From Brevibacterium picturae (GTDB lineage: Bacteria > Actinomycetota > Actinomycetes > Actinomycetales > Brevibacteriaceae), in assembly GCF_900105045.1 (NCBI RefSeq), contig NZ_LT629739.1, forward strand, positions 1,240,001 through 1,304,000: a DNA stretch of 64,000 nucleotides, written 5' to 3'. Shown here piece after piece: positions 53,662 to 61,875 of the stretch. Position 1 is the first letter of the stretch; each line of letters begins with the position of its first letter. Under the pieces are notes generated by a model. It was not told the origin of the DNA. It worked only from the letters and a program-made list of their open reading frames with translations, and searched no databases. Made by a program: the position numbers and the translations under genes.

Positions 53662-53692
53662 TCCCCAGGCCTCCACATCACGGGCCTGGGGA
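53662..53692. terminator. Bidirectional terminator
   Basis: TCCCCAGGCC (53662-53671) / GGCCTGGGGA (53683-53692), 10-bp perfect stem, between the convergent AsnB-like and osmoprotectant-binding-protein genes. Confidence 0.8.
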
Positions 53693-53713
53693 CTCTACTG
53701 GGTCGGGCGGGGA

Positions 53714-54649
53714 TCAGCTGGCGATGAGGTTCTGTTCCTCGAGCCATTCCTGAGCAACGTCTTCGGGCATCTCGCCCTCGGTGTCGACGCGGCCGTTGAG
53801 CTCCATCATCACCTCGTCGGTCAGCTTCTTCGAGATCGGGGCCATGATATCGGCGATCTCCGGGTACTCGTCCAGAGTCTCCTGACGCAAGGTCATCGCG
53901 CCCTGGTACTGCACGAAGAAGTCCTTGTCGTCCTCGAGGACCTTCATATCATTGGCCTTGATCCGGGCATCGGTGGAGAACACCTCGCCGAACTGGCACT
54001 TCTGTCCGACCTGCGTGTAGATCAGGTTGAGGTCGAGTTCCACGACATTGGTGAATTCGAACCCGTAAGCCTTCTCGAGGCCGGGCAGACCGTCGTCGCG
54101 GTTGATGAACTCGCTGGCCGCGCAGACCTTGCCCTGGTCCTTGTTGGCACCGATGAACTCGGCGGCCTCGGACATCGTCTCCAGGCCGTTCTTCTCAGCG
54201 AAGTCCTTTTTGACCGCGATCCGATACGTGTTCTCGAACGGGGCCGGATCCAGCCAGGCGATGCCGTTCTTCGCATCGGCTTCGGAGACCGCCTTGAACA
54301 GGTCCTCGGGGACGTCTTCGGTGGTGTTGCCCAGAATGTTCACCCAACCGGTGCCGGTGTAGTCCCAGTAGAAGTCGACCTCGTCGCTCTCCAGTGCCTC
54401 CCGCACGGTGGCGCTGCCGGAGATTCCTGTCTGGTCCTCGATGGATGCGCCGGCGTCTTCGAGCGCCTTCGAGGTGATCTGCGACAGTACGATCGATTCG
54501 GTGAATTCCTTTGAACCCGCCGTGAGTTCGGCTCCGTCGAGCAGACCCGCGTTGGGACTCTCTCCCCCGCTGTCCCCACATCCGCTGAGCAGCAGTGTGG
54601 CAGCAGCCGCCGCACCGATCGCGGTGCTGAACATCGATTTCCTGAACAT
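53714..54649 (-). CDS. Osmoprotectant ABC transporter substrate-binding lipoprotein
   Basis: A 311-aa OpuAC-type (PF04069) binding protein: lipobox LLLSGCGDSG (Cys near residue 24), then LTAGSKEFTESIVLSQITSKALEDAG, YWDYTGTGWVNILG and DFFVQYQGAMTLRQETL. Binds quaternary ammonium compatible solutes in characterised relatives (OpuCC/OsmX). Last gene of the four-gene operon. Start ATG 54649 with GAGAGGGAACG upstream. Confidence 0.92.
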   Translation of the reverse strand: MFRKSMFSTAIGAAAAATLLLSGCGDSGGESPNAGLLDGAELTAGSKEFTESIVLSQITSKALEDAGASIEDQTGISGSATVREALESDEVDFYWDYTGTGWVNILGNTTEDVPEDLFKAVSEADAKNGIAWLDPAPFENTYRIAVKKDFAEKNGLETMSEAAEFIGANKDQGKVCAASEFINRDDGLPGLEKAYGFEFTNVVELDLNLIYTQVGQKCQFGEVFSTDARIKANDMKVLEDDKDFFVQYQGAMTLRQETLDEYPEIADIMAPISKKLTDEVMMELNGRVDTEGEMPEDVAQEWLEEQNLIAS

Positions 54650-54739
54650 GACGTTCCCTCTCTTACTCTTATCTGTCTTCTTGGTCGGCGCCGCGGAGTG
54701 GGCCATTGCCTGCTTCGGATTCCTCATTGCCCTCGTTTT

Positions 54740-55579
54740 TCACAGGCCCTTGGGGCGCAGGAAGTCTTCTGCGATTCCGGCGATGTAGTCGATGAGCAGC
54801 GCGAGCACTGCGGTGAGGGCAGCACCGACGATCTGCACGAGAACTCGATTGGTGGACAGGCCGGCGACGATGATGTCGCCCAATCCACCTGCGTTGATGT
54901 AGGTCACCAGTGTGGCGGTGCCGACGTTGATCACCAATGCAGTGCGCACTCCGGCCAAGATGACCGGCACCGCAAGCGGCAGTTCGATCCGACGCAGCAC
55001 CTGCATCCGCGAGAGCCCCATGCCGCGACCGGCCTCCAGCACGTTCTCGTCGACCTGCTCGAGGCCGACGATCGTGTTGAGCAGGACGGGGATGATGGCA
55101 TAGAGCACGAGACCGACGATTGCCGCCGGGAACCCGAGGAACAGGAACGCCACTGCCAGCAGCACCAGGATGGCGATGGTGGGAACGGCCTGCAGAATGG
55201 TCAGCGCGCCGATGATGAATGGGCGGATCCGTCGGGTCAGCGGTCGAGTCAGCAGCACACCCAGGGGCACCGCGATGATCAGTGTGACCAGTGTGGACAC
55301 TGCGGTGAGCACGATGTGCTCCTGCAACGCCGCGGTGATCGCCCCGAAGTTGAGGGAACGCTGCTCGATCGAGTCGAGATCCCTGCTCTGCACGTAGAGG
55401 AACAGGCCCAGGCAGGCCAGGCCGAGGATCACCGGAACGGTGAGGTAGCCCATCCAGGTCCGCCGCTGGGCAGCCGCCGGAGTTTGAGTGACGACTCCGC
55501 TGTCGACCCTGTTCTCATGTGCACTGTTCTCAGGCGCACCGTTCTCAGGTGCACTGTTCTCGGGTGCCGCGGTACTCAT
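54740..55579 (-). CDS. Osmoprotectant ABC permease 2
   Basis: A 279-aa BPD_transp_1 permease with six helices: LTVPVILGLACLGLFLYV, HIVLTAVSTLVTLIIAVPLG, GALTILQAVPTIAILVLLAV (QxxPTxA), EQVDENVLEAGRGMGLSRMQVLRRIELPLAVPVILAGVRTAL, the EAA loop. The N-terminus has four tandem APENS-like units from a 15-bp repeat. ATG overlaps the ATPase gene by 4 bp. Confidence 0.92.
   Translation of the reverse strand: MSTAAPENSAPENGAPENSAHENRVDSGVVTQTPAAAQRRTWMGYLTVPVILGLACLGLFLYVQSRDLDSIEQRSLNFGAITAALQEHIVLTAVSTLVTLIIAVPLGVLLTRPLTRRIRPFIIGALTILQAVPTIAILVLLAVAFLFLGFPAAIVGLVLYAIIPVLLNTIVGLEQVDENVLEAGRGMGLSRMQVLRRIELPLAVPVILAGVRTALVINVGTATLVTYINAGGLGDIIVAGLSTNRVLVQIVGAALTAVLALLIDYIAGIAEDFLRPKGL
55506..55565. 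repeat. 15-bp tandem repeat (four units) in a permease N-terminus
   Basis: Units of the form GCACTGTTCTCAGGY (55506-55520 degenerate, then 55521-55535, 55536-55550, 55551-55565) encode repeated (A/S/G)PEN text ahead of the first helix. Likely length-variable. Confidence 0.8.
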
Positions 55580-56847
55580 GAGGATTCCTCCGCAGGGTCG
55601 GCCCCCGAGGAGCCGCCCGACTCAGCCGCACCTGGAGCTGCCCCTTCCGAGGCGAACTCGGTGCGCGCCTCGGCGACGGCAGAACTGCGCATCGTACGGA
55701 TCGCCTCGTTGATCTGGTCAATGTCGACCACCCCCTGGTAGCGTCCGTGCTCGTCCACGACCACCGTGACGGCGTAGCGGGCGGAGACGAGTTCGTTGAG
55801 CGCGTCGCTGAGTGTGGCCCGCGGTTCGATCACGGCCTGGGGGACAGAGCCGACCTGGTCGAGCCGAGCCTCTGAATCGCGCCGAAGATCATCGGCCCCG
55901 ACCCAGCGCACGGGTCGGCCTTCACCGTCGAGCACAAGAACAGCGCTGTGTTCGGAGGCGGCGAGCAACTCATGGGCCCGGTCGTGCGAGTCCGAAGCGG
56001 TCACTGTCGGCCAGGTGCTGAGTTCGATCTCGCTGACTCGGGAGAGGTTGAGTCGCTTCAGTGAGGCACCGGAGCCGATGAAGTCCTTGACGAAGTCGTT
56101 GGCCGGTGCGGTCAGGATCTGTTCGGGCGTATCGTATTGGGCGATCCGGGATCCTTCCTGCAGGATAGCGATCCGATCACCCATCTTGATCGCCTCGTCG
56201 ATGTCGTGGGTGACGAACACGATCGTCTTGCGCACCTCTGACTGCAGACGCAGGAACTCGTTCTGCAGCCGGTCGCGGGTGATCGGATCGATGGCACCGA
56301 ATGGCTCGTCCATCAGCATGACGGAGGGATCGGCACTGAGCGCACGAGCGACGCCGATGCGCTGCTGCTGACCGCCGGAGAGCTGCTTGGGATAGCGATC
56401 GCGGTACTGGTCGGGGTCCATGTTGACCATCGACATCAATTCGTCGACTCGGCTGCGAACGCGTTTGGCGTCCCAGCCGATCAGCTTGGGCACTGTGGCG
56501 ATGTTCTCGCCGATGGTCATGTGCGGAAACAGACCGACCTGTTGGATCACGTAACCGATGCGTCGACGCAGTTCATCGGCGTTGGTGGTGGTGACGTCCT
56601 GTCCCTTGAGGATGATGCGCCCCGCCGACGGTTCGATGATCCGGTTGATCATCTTCATCGTGGTGGTTTTGCCGCAGCCGGAGGGACCGACGAGGACGAC
56701 GATCTCGCCCTCATGGATGTCCAAGGTGAGCTCGTCGACGGCGTTCGCCCGCTGTCCCGGGAAGCGCTTGGTCAGTCCCTCGAGGCGGATCATGACGGTG
56801 GGCTCGGATCCGGCTTCGGGCGAGGGGGAATTCGTTGTCTGGGTCAT
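55576..56847 (-). CDS. Osmoprotectant ABC ATPase with CBS domains
   Basis: A 423-aa ATPase of the OpuCA/ProV type: Walker A VGPSGCGKTTTMKMI, LSGGQQQRIGVARALSADPSVMLMDEPFGAIDP, switch FVTHDIDEAIKMGD; from about residue 270 two CBS repeats (ELSTWPTVTASDSHDRAHELL...; EPRATLSDALNELVSARYAVTVVVDEHGRYQGVVDID), which in relatives sense ionic strength or c-di-AMP. The last ~30 residues are Ser/Ala/Glu-rich. Overlaps both flanking permease genes by 4 bp. Confidence 0.94.
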   Translation of the reverse strand: MTQTTNSPSPEAGSEPTVMIRLEGLTKRFPGQRANAVDELTLDIHEGEIVVLVGPSGCGKTTTMKMINRIIEPSAGRIILKGQDVTTTNADELRRRIGYVIQQVGLFPHMTIGENIATVPKLIGWDAKRVRSRVDELMSMVNMDPDQYRDRYPKQLSGGQQQRIGVARALSADPSVMLMDEPFGAIDPITRDRLQNEFLRLQSEVRKTIVFVTHDIDEAIKMGDRIAILQEGSRIAQYDTPEQILTAPANDFVKDFIGSGASLKRLNLSRVSEIELSTWPTVTASDSHDRAHELLAASEHSAVLVLDGEGRPVRWVGADDLRRDSEARLDQVGSVPQAVIEPRATLSDALNELVSARYAVTVVVDEHGRYQGVVDIDQINEAIRTMRSSAVAEARTEFASEGAAPGAAESGGSSGADPAEESS

Positions 56848-57488
56848 CGGATACCTCGCGAAGTGGTGAGTCTCTGAATTGCGTAGAAGATGAGGTCGAA
56901 CAGGACAGCCAGAATCATCACGCCGACAGTGCCGGCCAGCACCAGGTTGACTGCGACGGGGGTGCCGACTCGGGCCAGCCCGGTGAAGATCAGCTCACCG
57001 TAACCGGGGCCGTTGACGATCGCGCCGATGGCAGCGATGCCCAGCAGCACCAGGGTGGTCACCCGGACACCGGTGATGATGACCGGCCACGCCAGCGGCA
57101 GCTCAATGCGCAGGAGGCGCTGGCGGCGGCTGAGCCCCATGCCCTTGGCCGATTCGACAATTGCCGGATCGACTCCGCGCAGTCCGGTGATGGTGTTGCG
57201 CACGACCGGCAGCAGCCCATAGAGGACAAGCGCGAACAGCACAGGTCGCCACCCCAGCCCCAAAGGGCTCAGCAAGAGGATGAAGAGCGCGAAGGACGGG
57301 ATGGTCAGAAAAGATCCGGTCAGGGCCAACGCCAGATCGCGGGCGCGTTCGTGTCGATAGGTCAGAACGCCAAGAGCTACGCCCAAAACGGTGGCGATGA
57401 TCACTGCAGCGCCGACAATCACTGCGTGTTGGAGGCCGAGCTCGAGCATGTCATCGGCACGTTTGACAAGGAACTCCAAAAATCCCAT
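56844..57488 (-). CDS. Osmoprotectant ABC permease 1
   Basis: A 214-aa permease with five or six helices: HAVIVGAAVIIATVLGVALGVLTY, LALTGSFLTIPSFALFILLL, and the EAA-type loop GVDPAIVESAKGMGLSRRQRLLRIELPLAWPVIITGVR. First gene of the operon permease-ATPase-permease-binding protein, with 4-bp overlaps. An AAGGAGCAC site precedes ATG 57488. Confidence 0.92.
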   Translation of the reverse strand: MGFLEFLVKRADDMLELGLQHAVIVGAAVIIATVLGVALGVLTYRHERARDLALALTGSFLTIPSFALFILLLSPLGLGWRPVLFALVLYGLLPVVRNTITGLRGVDPAIVESAKGMGLSRRQRLLRIELPLAWPVIITGVRVTTLVLLGIAAIGAIVNGPGYGELIFTGLARVGTPVAVNLVLAGTVGVMILAVLFDLIFYAIQRLTTSRGIR

Positions 57489-57549
57489 AGGTGCTCCTTC
57501 TCATCGACAGCGTGGACTGCGTTGTCTACTGCAGTGCAATGTCACATCC

Positions 57550-57613
57550 ACTATAGGTCACGAGATTCTCAGCCTAGTTCAGGAACACTCCCAGCCGAGT
57601 TCAGGAACACTCC
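57550..57613 (-). promoter_or_regulatory. Promoter region of the osmoprotectant operon with 22-bp tandem repeats
   Basis: A minus-strand -10 TATAGT (57550-57555) lies about 60 bp upstream of the first gene, with no good -35. In its place begin two 22-bp repeats differing at one base (57570-57591, 57592-57613), each holding the dyad GTTC-AG-GAAC; a degenerate third follows to about 57635. Spacing of two helical turns fits cooperative binding of an activator. Confidence 0.7.
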
Positions 57614-57692
57614 CAGCTGGGCCGAAGTTCCCTCTCAGAGATCGCGACGCGTCCGTCCTGCAGTCGGCATGGCCAGCAGCCTAGACGGATAG

Positions 57693-59507
57693 TCAGTAGT
57701 TCAAGCGCACTGCCGTTTCCCGCAGGTAACGGTCCACCAACAGGTAGGCATCGCGGGTGAGCGCCCGCCACAGCAGCAGAGCCAGCTGCGGGTCGTCGGC
57801 TTCGAGAGCCTCGATCGCCTCGGGGGTCAGCACCAGGAGTTCGACGGCGCCAACGGCCTTTTCCGTGGTCTCCTGACGGTCATCGCTGCCCAGAGCCAGT
57901 TCACCGAAGGTCATTCCGGCGCTCAATGTGTTGAGTCGGACCCGATCGCCCTGGGGATCCGTGGCGATCGTGTTGACCTGCCCGGACACGATGAAGTGCA
58001 CACCGCCGAATCGCTGTCCGACGCGGCGGATGATGTCACCGTCATCGTGATTCCGGGGTTCCATATAGCTGACCAACCGAGTCCGCTGCTCCTCGTCCAG
58101 CGGGGCGAGAGCAGGGCTGTCCGGAACCTGCACGCGGTTCGGCTCGCCGATGTCCGTGCCCAAGGCGGCAAGGAGCCGATTCTCGCAGTATTCCACCGCG
58201 CCGCCTCGGCTCAGGAAGATCGGCACTCCGGGCTCGGCAGACAGCTGCGTGTTGTCGAGGAGTCCTCGGCGCTCGATCAGCACCAGCTGTCGGTTGTCGG
58301 CGGTCAGTCGATGCTCAAGGGTCTCGAGCATCTGCACGGCCAGAGAGCCGCACTCGTTGACCTGCTGCATATCGATGACCACGAGAGCCACTTCGTCGTC
58401 CAGATCGCTGACGGCACGGACAAGTGATTCGGTGCCGGCGAAGGCCAGGTCTCCAGTGACCTCGATGATCTGGCACCTCTCGTTGAAGTGCTCGAGCATC
58501 TCGGCCTGCTCCTCGGTGCGACGGATCCGCGAGGGCAGCTGAGTGATTCCCACTCCGGGCCTCACCGTCGAGTTGCCGCTGGTCGCGGCACGCACGAAGT
58601 GCATCTCCATGTCGGTGGAGAGCCTGCGGCACGTCTCGGATCCACGCACGCTGCTGCCGTGCGCGTCCAGCGGTGGTGAGAACACGGCCAGTCCCGCCTG
58701 TCCCGGCAGAACAGCGAGCGTTCCACCGCCGACGCCCGATTTCGCCGGCATGCCCACACTGCTGACCCAGGAACCGGCATCGTCGTACATCCCCGAGGTC
58801 ATCATCACCGACAGCACTCGCTCGACCTGTTCGATCTCGAGTGCAGTCTCACCGGTGCTCGGGTTGGTGCCGCCGTTGGCCAGAGTCGCCGCCATCATCG
58901 CCAGATCCCGGCACGTGACTTGGGCCGAGCACTGACGCAGATAGTTCTCCAGTGCCCGCGTCGGGTTGTCGTCGATGATCCCGAACGAGCTCAGCAGGTA
59001 GGCCAGCGAATGGTTGCGGTCGCTGTCGCGCATCTCAACGTCGAAGACCGCTTTGCTGCCGGACAGTCGTCGACCGGCACATTTGGAGTAGAGGTCCATG
59101 ATGCGCCGCGGGGCGGACTTCCCGCCGCTGCCTTTGATCATGGACACGACCGCCAGTGCTCCGGCATTGATCATCGCGTTTGCGGGCCGCCCTGTTTCCG
59201 GCGCCAGGGAGATCTCATTGAAGGGGTCCCCGGAAGGCTCGACGTCGACCTTCTCATCGACAGCGTCGATCCCGTGGTCGGCCAGCGCCAGACCATAGCT
59301 GAACGGTTTGGAGATCGATTGGATCGAGAAGGCCTTGTCCGAGGCGCCGACCGAGTACACATGCCCGTCGACAGTGGCCAGGCAGATGCCGAAGTCCTGC
59401 GGGTCCGGAGCACCTCCCGGCGGATGGATCGAATAGGGCGTGCCCATGACGTTGCCGCTGACCTCGTTGAGCAGCTCCTCTAAATACCGCTGGATCGGGG
59501 ATTCCAT
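57693..59507 (-). CDS. glsA: Glutaminase fused to STAS and cyclic-nucleotide-binding domains
   Basis: A 604-aa three-domain protein. Residues ~1-310: glutaminase (PF04960) converting glutamine to glutamate and ammonia, with SDKAFSIQSISKPFSYGLAL (catalytic Ser in SISK), NAMINAGALAV and SGVGGGTLAVLPGQAGLAV. Residues ~335-435: STAS (SDLDDEVALVVIDMQQVNECGSLAVQMLETL). Residues ~465-590: cNMP-binding/CRP-like (FGGVHFIVSGQVNTIATD; GMTFGELALG). Start ATG 59507. The gene is monocistronic, between the Opu operon and a fluoride riboswitch. Confidence 0.93.
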   Translation of the reverse strand: MESPIQRYLEELLNEVSGNVMGTPYSIHPPGGAPDPQDFGICLATVDGHVYSVGASDKAFSIQSISKPFSYGLALADHGIDAVDEKVDVEPSGDPFNEISLAPETGRPANAMINAGALAVVSMIKGSGGKSAPRRIMDLYSKCAGRRLSGSKAVFDVEMRDSDRNHSLAYLLSSFGIIDDNPTRALENYLRQCSAQVTCRDLAMMAATLANGGTNPSTGETALEIEQVERVLSVMMTSGMYDDAGSWVSSVGMPAKSGVGGGTLAVLPGQAGLAVFSPPLDAHGSSVRGSETCRRLSTDMEMHFVRAATSGNSTVRPGVGITQLPSRIRRTEEQAEMLEHFNERCQIIEVTGDLAFAGTESLVRAVSDLDDEVALVVIDMQQVNECGSLAVQMLETLEHRLTADNRQLVLIERRGLLDNTQLSAEPGVPIFLSRGGAVEYCENRLLAALGTDIGEPNRVQVPDSPALAPLDEEQRTRLVSYMEPRNHDDGDIIRRVGQRFGGVHFIVSGQVNTIATDPQGDRVRLNTLSAGMTFGELALGSDDRQETTEKAVGAVELLVLTPEAIEALEADDPQLALLLWRALTRDAYLLVDRYLRETAVRLNY

Positions 59508-59615
59508 GCACCCAACTCTAAGTCAGCGAGCAACCGCCCGACCCGCTGGGATCCGGTTGTGAAGCCGGTGCCGAACACCGTCGAGCATCAGCGCCGGCTG
59601 TGGCAGAATGAGAGC

Positions 59616-59695
59616 GACGCCTGCGCGTCACGGCGGTGGGGCTCGCCGTACCCAACCTCGGTTCACCGACAACAGTCCCTACCTCGACAGGCGTC
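59616..59695 (+). ncRNA. Fluoride riboswitch (crcB motif)
   Basis: Core 59632-59683 follows the fluoride aptamer pattern: GGCGGTG, GGGCTCGCC, CCCAACC, a small hairpin TCGGT-TC-ACCGA (59658-59669), and AACAGTCCCTACC. GGGGCT (59638-59643) can pair fully, with one G-U, to AGTCCC (59674-59679), the conserved long-range stem. An outer 8-bp stem GACGCCTG (59616-59623) / CAGGCGTC (59688-59695) encloses it. The Fluc genes begin 28 bp downstream, which makes the assignment convincing. Not run through a covariance model. Confidence 0.82.
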
Positions 59696-59722
59696 AGCAT
59701 GCCCGAAAGGTAGAAGAGACTC

Positions 59723-60205
59723 GTGAGCAGCACCCTCAACACCACACCCGTCCACCTCCGCCTGCCCTATCTGTGCCTCGTCGTCGGCGGCGGCACGATC
59801 GGCACCGCCGCACGTGAGGGGCTGACGCTCGCATTTCCGCCGGCGGGCGGCATCCCGTACGCAACCTTCGCCATCAATGTCAGCGGCGCGTTCCTGCTCG
59901 GACTGCTCCTCGACGCCCTGGTGCGCATGGGCCCCGATGACGGGCTCAGGCGCCGGATTCGAGTCATGGTCGGCACCGGATTCATGGGCGGTTTCACCAC
60001 CTACAGTGCACTGGCCGTGACCACGGCGGGCCTCCTCGGCGAGGGCGGTGTCGGTATCTCGATCGCCTACGGACTGGGCACGGTCCTCATCGGCGGCGCT
60101 GCCACGGGGGCGGGCATCACCACGGCGACGGTGCTGCATGGCCGGTCCCGCGCGAGGTCAGCGCGGCAGAACCCGGACGCAACGCTGAACGGTGGTGCGC
60201 GATGA
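59723..60205 (+). CDS. crcB: Fluoride exporter Fluc/CrcB, subunit 1
   Basis: A 160-aa Fluc protein with four helices: CLVVGGGTIGTAAREGLTLAF, ATFAINVSGAFLLGLLLDAL (Asn in the pore motif NxSG), GTGFMGGFTTYSALAV (the break and Phe/Thr track), and GLGTVLIGGAATGAGI. C-terminal basic tail of ~20 residues. GTG start with AGAAGAG upstream; overlaps the second Fluc gene by 4 bp. Paired genes usually form a heterodimer. Confidence 0.94.
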   Translation: MSSTLNTTPVHLRLPYLCLVVGGGTIGTAAREGLTLAFPPAGGIPYATFAINVSGAFLLGLLLDALVRMGPDDGLRRRIRVMVGTGFMGGFTTYSALAVTTAGLLGEGGVGISIAYGLGTVLIGGAATGAGITTATVLHGRSRARSARQNPDATLNGGAR

Positions 60206-60573
60206 CGCCCTTGGTCTTCATCGCACTGGCTGTAGCCGGGGGCCTCGGAGCGGCGGCGCGAATGGTGCTCGACGGGGCCATCAAGTCACGCGCGAGCGGC
60301 CCGTGGGCCACTATGGGCATCAACGTCAGCGGGTCACTGGCATTGGGGATTCTCACCGGATCGGCCGGCGAGCAGATTCTGCCCGAGGCGTGGCATCTCG
60401 TCATCGGCACAGGATTCCTCGGCGGGTACACGACGTTCTCCACGGCAAGCTTCGAGACCATCCGCCTGATTCAGGAACGGCAGTGGGCATCCGGCCTGGT
60501 CAGCGGGCTCGGCACACTCGCCCTCGCCACCGCAGCGGCAGGTTTGGGGCTGTGGATCGGCGGGCTGGTGTGA
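60202..60573 (+). CDS. crcB: Fluoride exporter Fluc/CrcB, subunit 2
   Basis: A 123-aa Fluc protein: LAVAGGLGAAARMVLDGAI, WATMGINVSGSLALGILTG, IGTGFLGGYTTFSTASFETIRL and a final helix LGTLALATAAAGLGLWIGG. Start ATG overlaps crcB1 (ATGA), so both depend on the upstream riboswitch. Ends 51 bp before the convergent old yellow enzyme gene. Confidence 0.95.
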   Translation: MTPLVFIALAVAGGLGAAARMVLDGAIKSRASGPWATMGINVSGSLALGILTGSAGEQILPEAWHLVIGTGFLGGYTTFSTASFETIRLIQERQWASGLVSGLGTLALATAAAGLGLWIGGLV

Positions 60574-60624
60574 CCGCGCTGCCCCTCTGCCCGCACCGGT
60601 GTCGATTGCCTGTCGCCGGTGGCC

Positions 60625-61701
60625 TTACTTGTAGGCGCGGTGGTACTGGGCCGGCTTGTAGTCGATCTCGAATCGCAGTGCGTCCGCGGCCCGGATCGGG
60701 AAGTTCGGGTCGCGCAGCGACTCCCGCCCGAGGAGCACAGCGTCGGCCTGCTCGGTGGCCAGGATGTGTTCGGCCTGGAAGGGCTCGGTAAGGAGTCCGA
60801 CCGCGGCCGTGGGGATACCTGTTCGCTCGCGGATTCCCTCGGCGAAAGTCGTCTGGTAACCAGGGCCGACGGGAATCGTGGCCATGACGTTGCCGCCGGT
60901 GGAGACATCGATGAGGTCGACGCCGTGGTCCTTCAGCCACCCGGACAGCTCGACGGTGTCGTCGAGGCTCAGCCCGCCTTCATCCCAGTCCGTCGCGGAC
61001 AGGCGCACGAACACGGGAACGTCCTCGCCCACCTCGGCGCGGGTGGCATCGACGACCTCGAGGAGGAAGCGGGCACGGTTGTCCGGACTGCCGCCGTAGG
61101 AGTCGGTGCGGGTGTTGGACAACGGGGAGAGGAACTCGTGGAGCAGGTAGCCGTGGGCGGCGTGGATCTCCACGAAGTCGAAACCGGCATCGATGGATCT
61201 GCGGGCCGAGGCAGCGAAGGCGGCAACGGTCTCGTCGATCTCCGCTTCGCTCATGGCACGGGGTTCGGCCAGTCCGTCGAAGGCGATCGTCGACGGAGCC
61301 AGTGTCTGCCATCCGCCTTCGCTCTCGGTCAGGCTGCCGTCGCCATCGGTGCCCCACTCCGGATGAACCGAGGCCTTGCGGCCGGCGTGAGCGAGCTGGA
61401 TTCCCGCAGCCGAGCCCTGTGAGTGGATGAAGTCGACGACCGGGGTCAGGGCGTCGCGCTGTTCGTCATTCCACAGGCCGAGGTCCTCGGCGGAGATCCG
61501 TGCCTCCGGGGTGACTCCCGTGGCCTCGACGATGATTGCTCCTGCGCCGCCACGGGCCATGGCACCGTAGTGGACGACATGCCACTGCGTGGCCGCGCCG
61601 TCTTGCTTGTCCACGGAATACTGGCACATCGGCGGCACCCAGCTCCGATTGCGGAAAGTCAGGCCACGCAGGGTGAGCGGTTCGAACAGCAGATGGGACA
61701 T
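60625..61701 (-). CDS. namA: NADH:flavin oxidoreductase, old yellow enzyme family (NamA/YqjM-like)
   Basis: A 358-aa OYE that reduces activated C=C bonds with FMN and NAD(P)H. LFEPLTLRGLTFRNRSWVPPMCQYS contains the redox Cys of the YqjM class (PPMCQYS); HYGAMARGGAGAIIVEATGV, IQLAHAGRKAS, DFVEIHAAHGYLLHEFLSPLSNTRTDSYGGS and LLGRESLRDPNFPIRAA follow. Length normal. Diverges from an ArsR gene that probably represses it. Confidence 0.95.
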   Translation of the reverse strand: MSHLLFEPLTLRGLTFRNRSWVPPMCQYSVDKQDGAATQWHVVHYGAMARGGAGAIIVEATGVTPEARISAEDLGLWNDEQRDALTPVVDFIHSQGSAAGIQLAHAGRKASVHPEWGTDGDGSLTESEGGWQTLAPSTIAFDGLAEPRAMSEAEIDETVAAFAASARRSIDAGFDFVEIHAAHGYLLHEFLSPLSNTRTDSYGGSPDNRARFLLEVVDATRAEVGEDVPVFVRLSATDWDEGGLSLDDTVELSGWLKDHGVDLIDVSTGGNVMATIPVGPGYQTTFAEGIRERTGIPTAAVGLLTEPFQAEHILATEQADAVLLGRESLRDPNFPIRAADALRFEIDYKPAQYHRAYK

Positions 61702-61773
61702 ATGACCCCTTGGTCGCGAGTGATCGGCTCGAGCCACGGTCGAAAGACTCGAGGTGAAGTACGAGGTTCTTCG

Positions 61774-61804
61774 TAGTTCGATATTTACCGTACTACTATG
61801 AACC
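61774..61804. promoter_or_regulatory. Putative ArsR operator (OYE/ArsR divergon)
   Basis: TAGTTCGATA (61774-61783) is the same 10-mer found before the paralogous ArsR gene at 40023-40032; here AGTTC pairs with GAAC at 61800-61803 at wider spacing. Confidence 0.45.
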
Positions 61805-61875
61805 CCGTACAATCAAAGAACAGCGGATCAGTGTGACGAGACAATCACCGTGAGATACGGACAAGGAGGCGAGGA

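Noticed and set aside
59508-59745. Small minus-strand frame upstream of glutaminase
   Set aside because: Overlaps the fluoride riboswitch core and lacks any ribosome-binding site or homology.
61423-61776. Plus-strand frame antisense to the old yellow enzyme 5' end
   Set aside because: Shadow frame; the OYE N-terminus on the minus strand is fully conserved.
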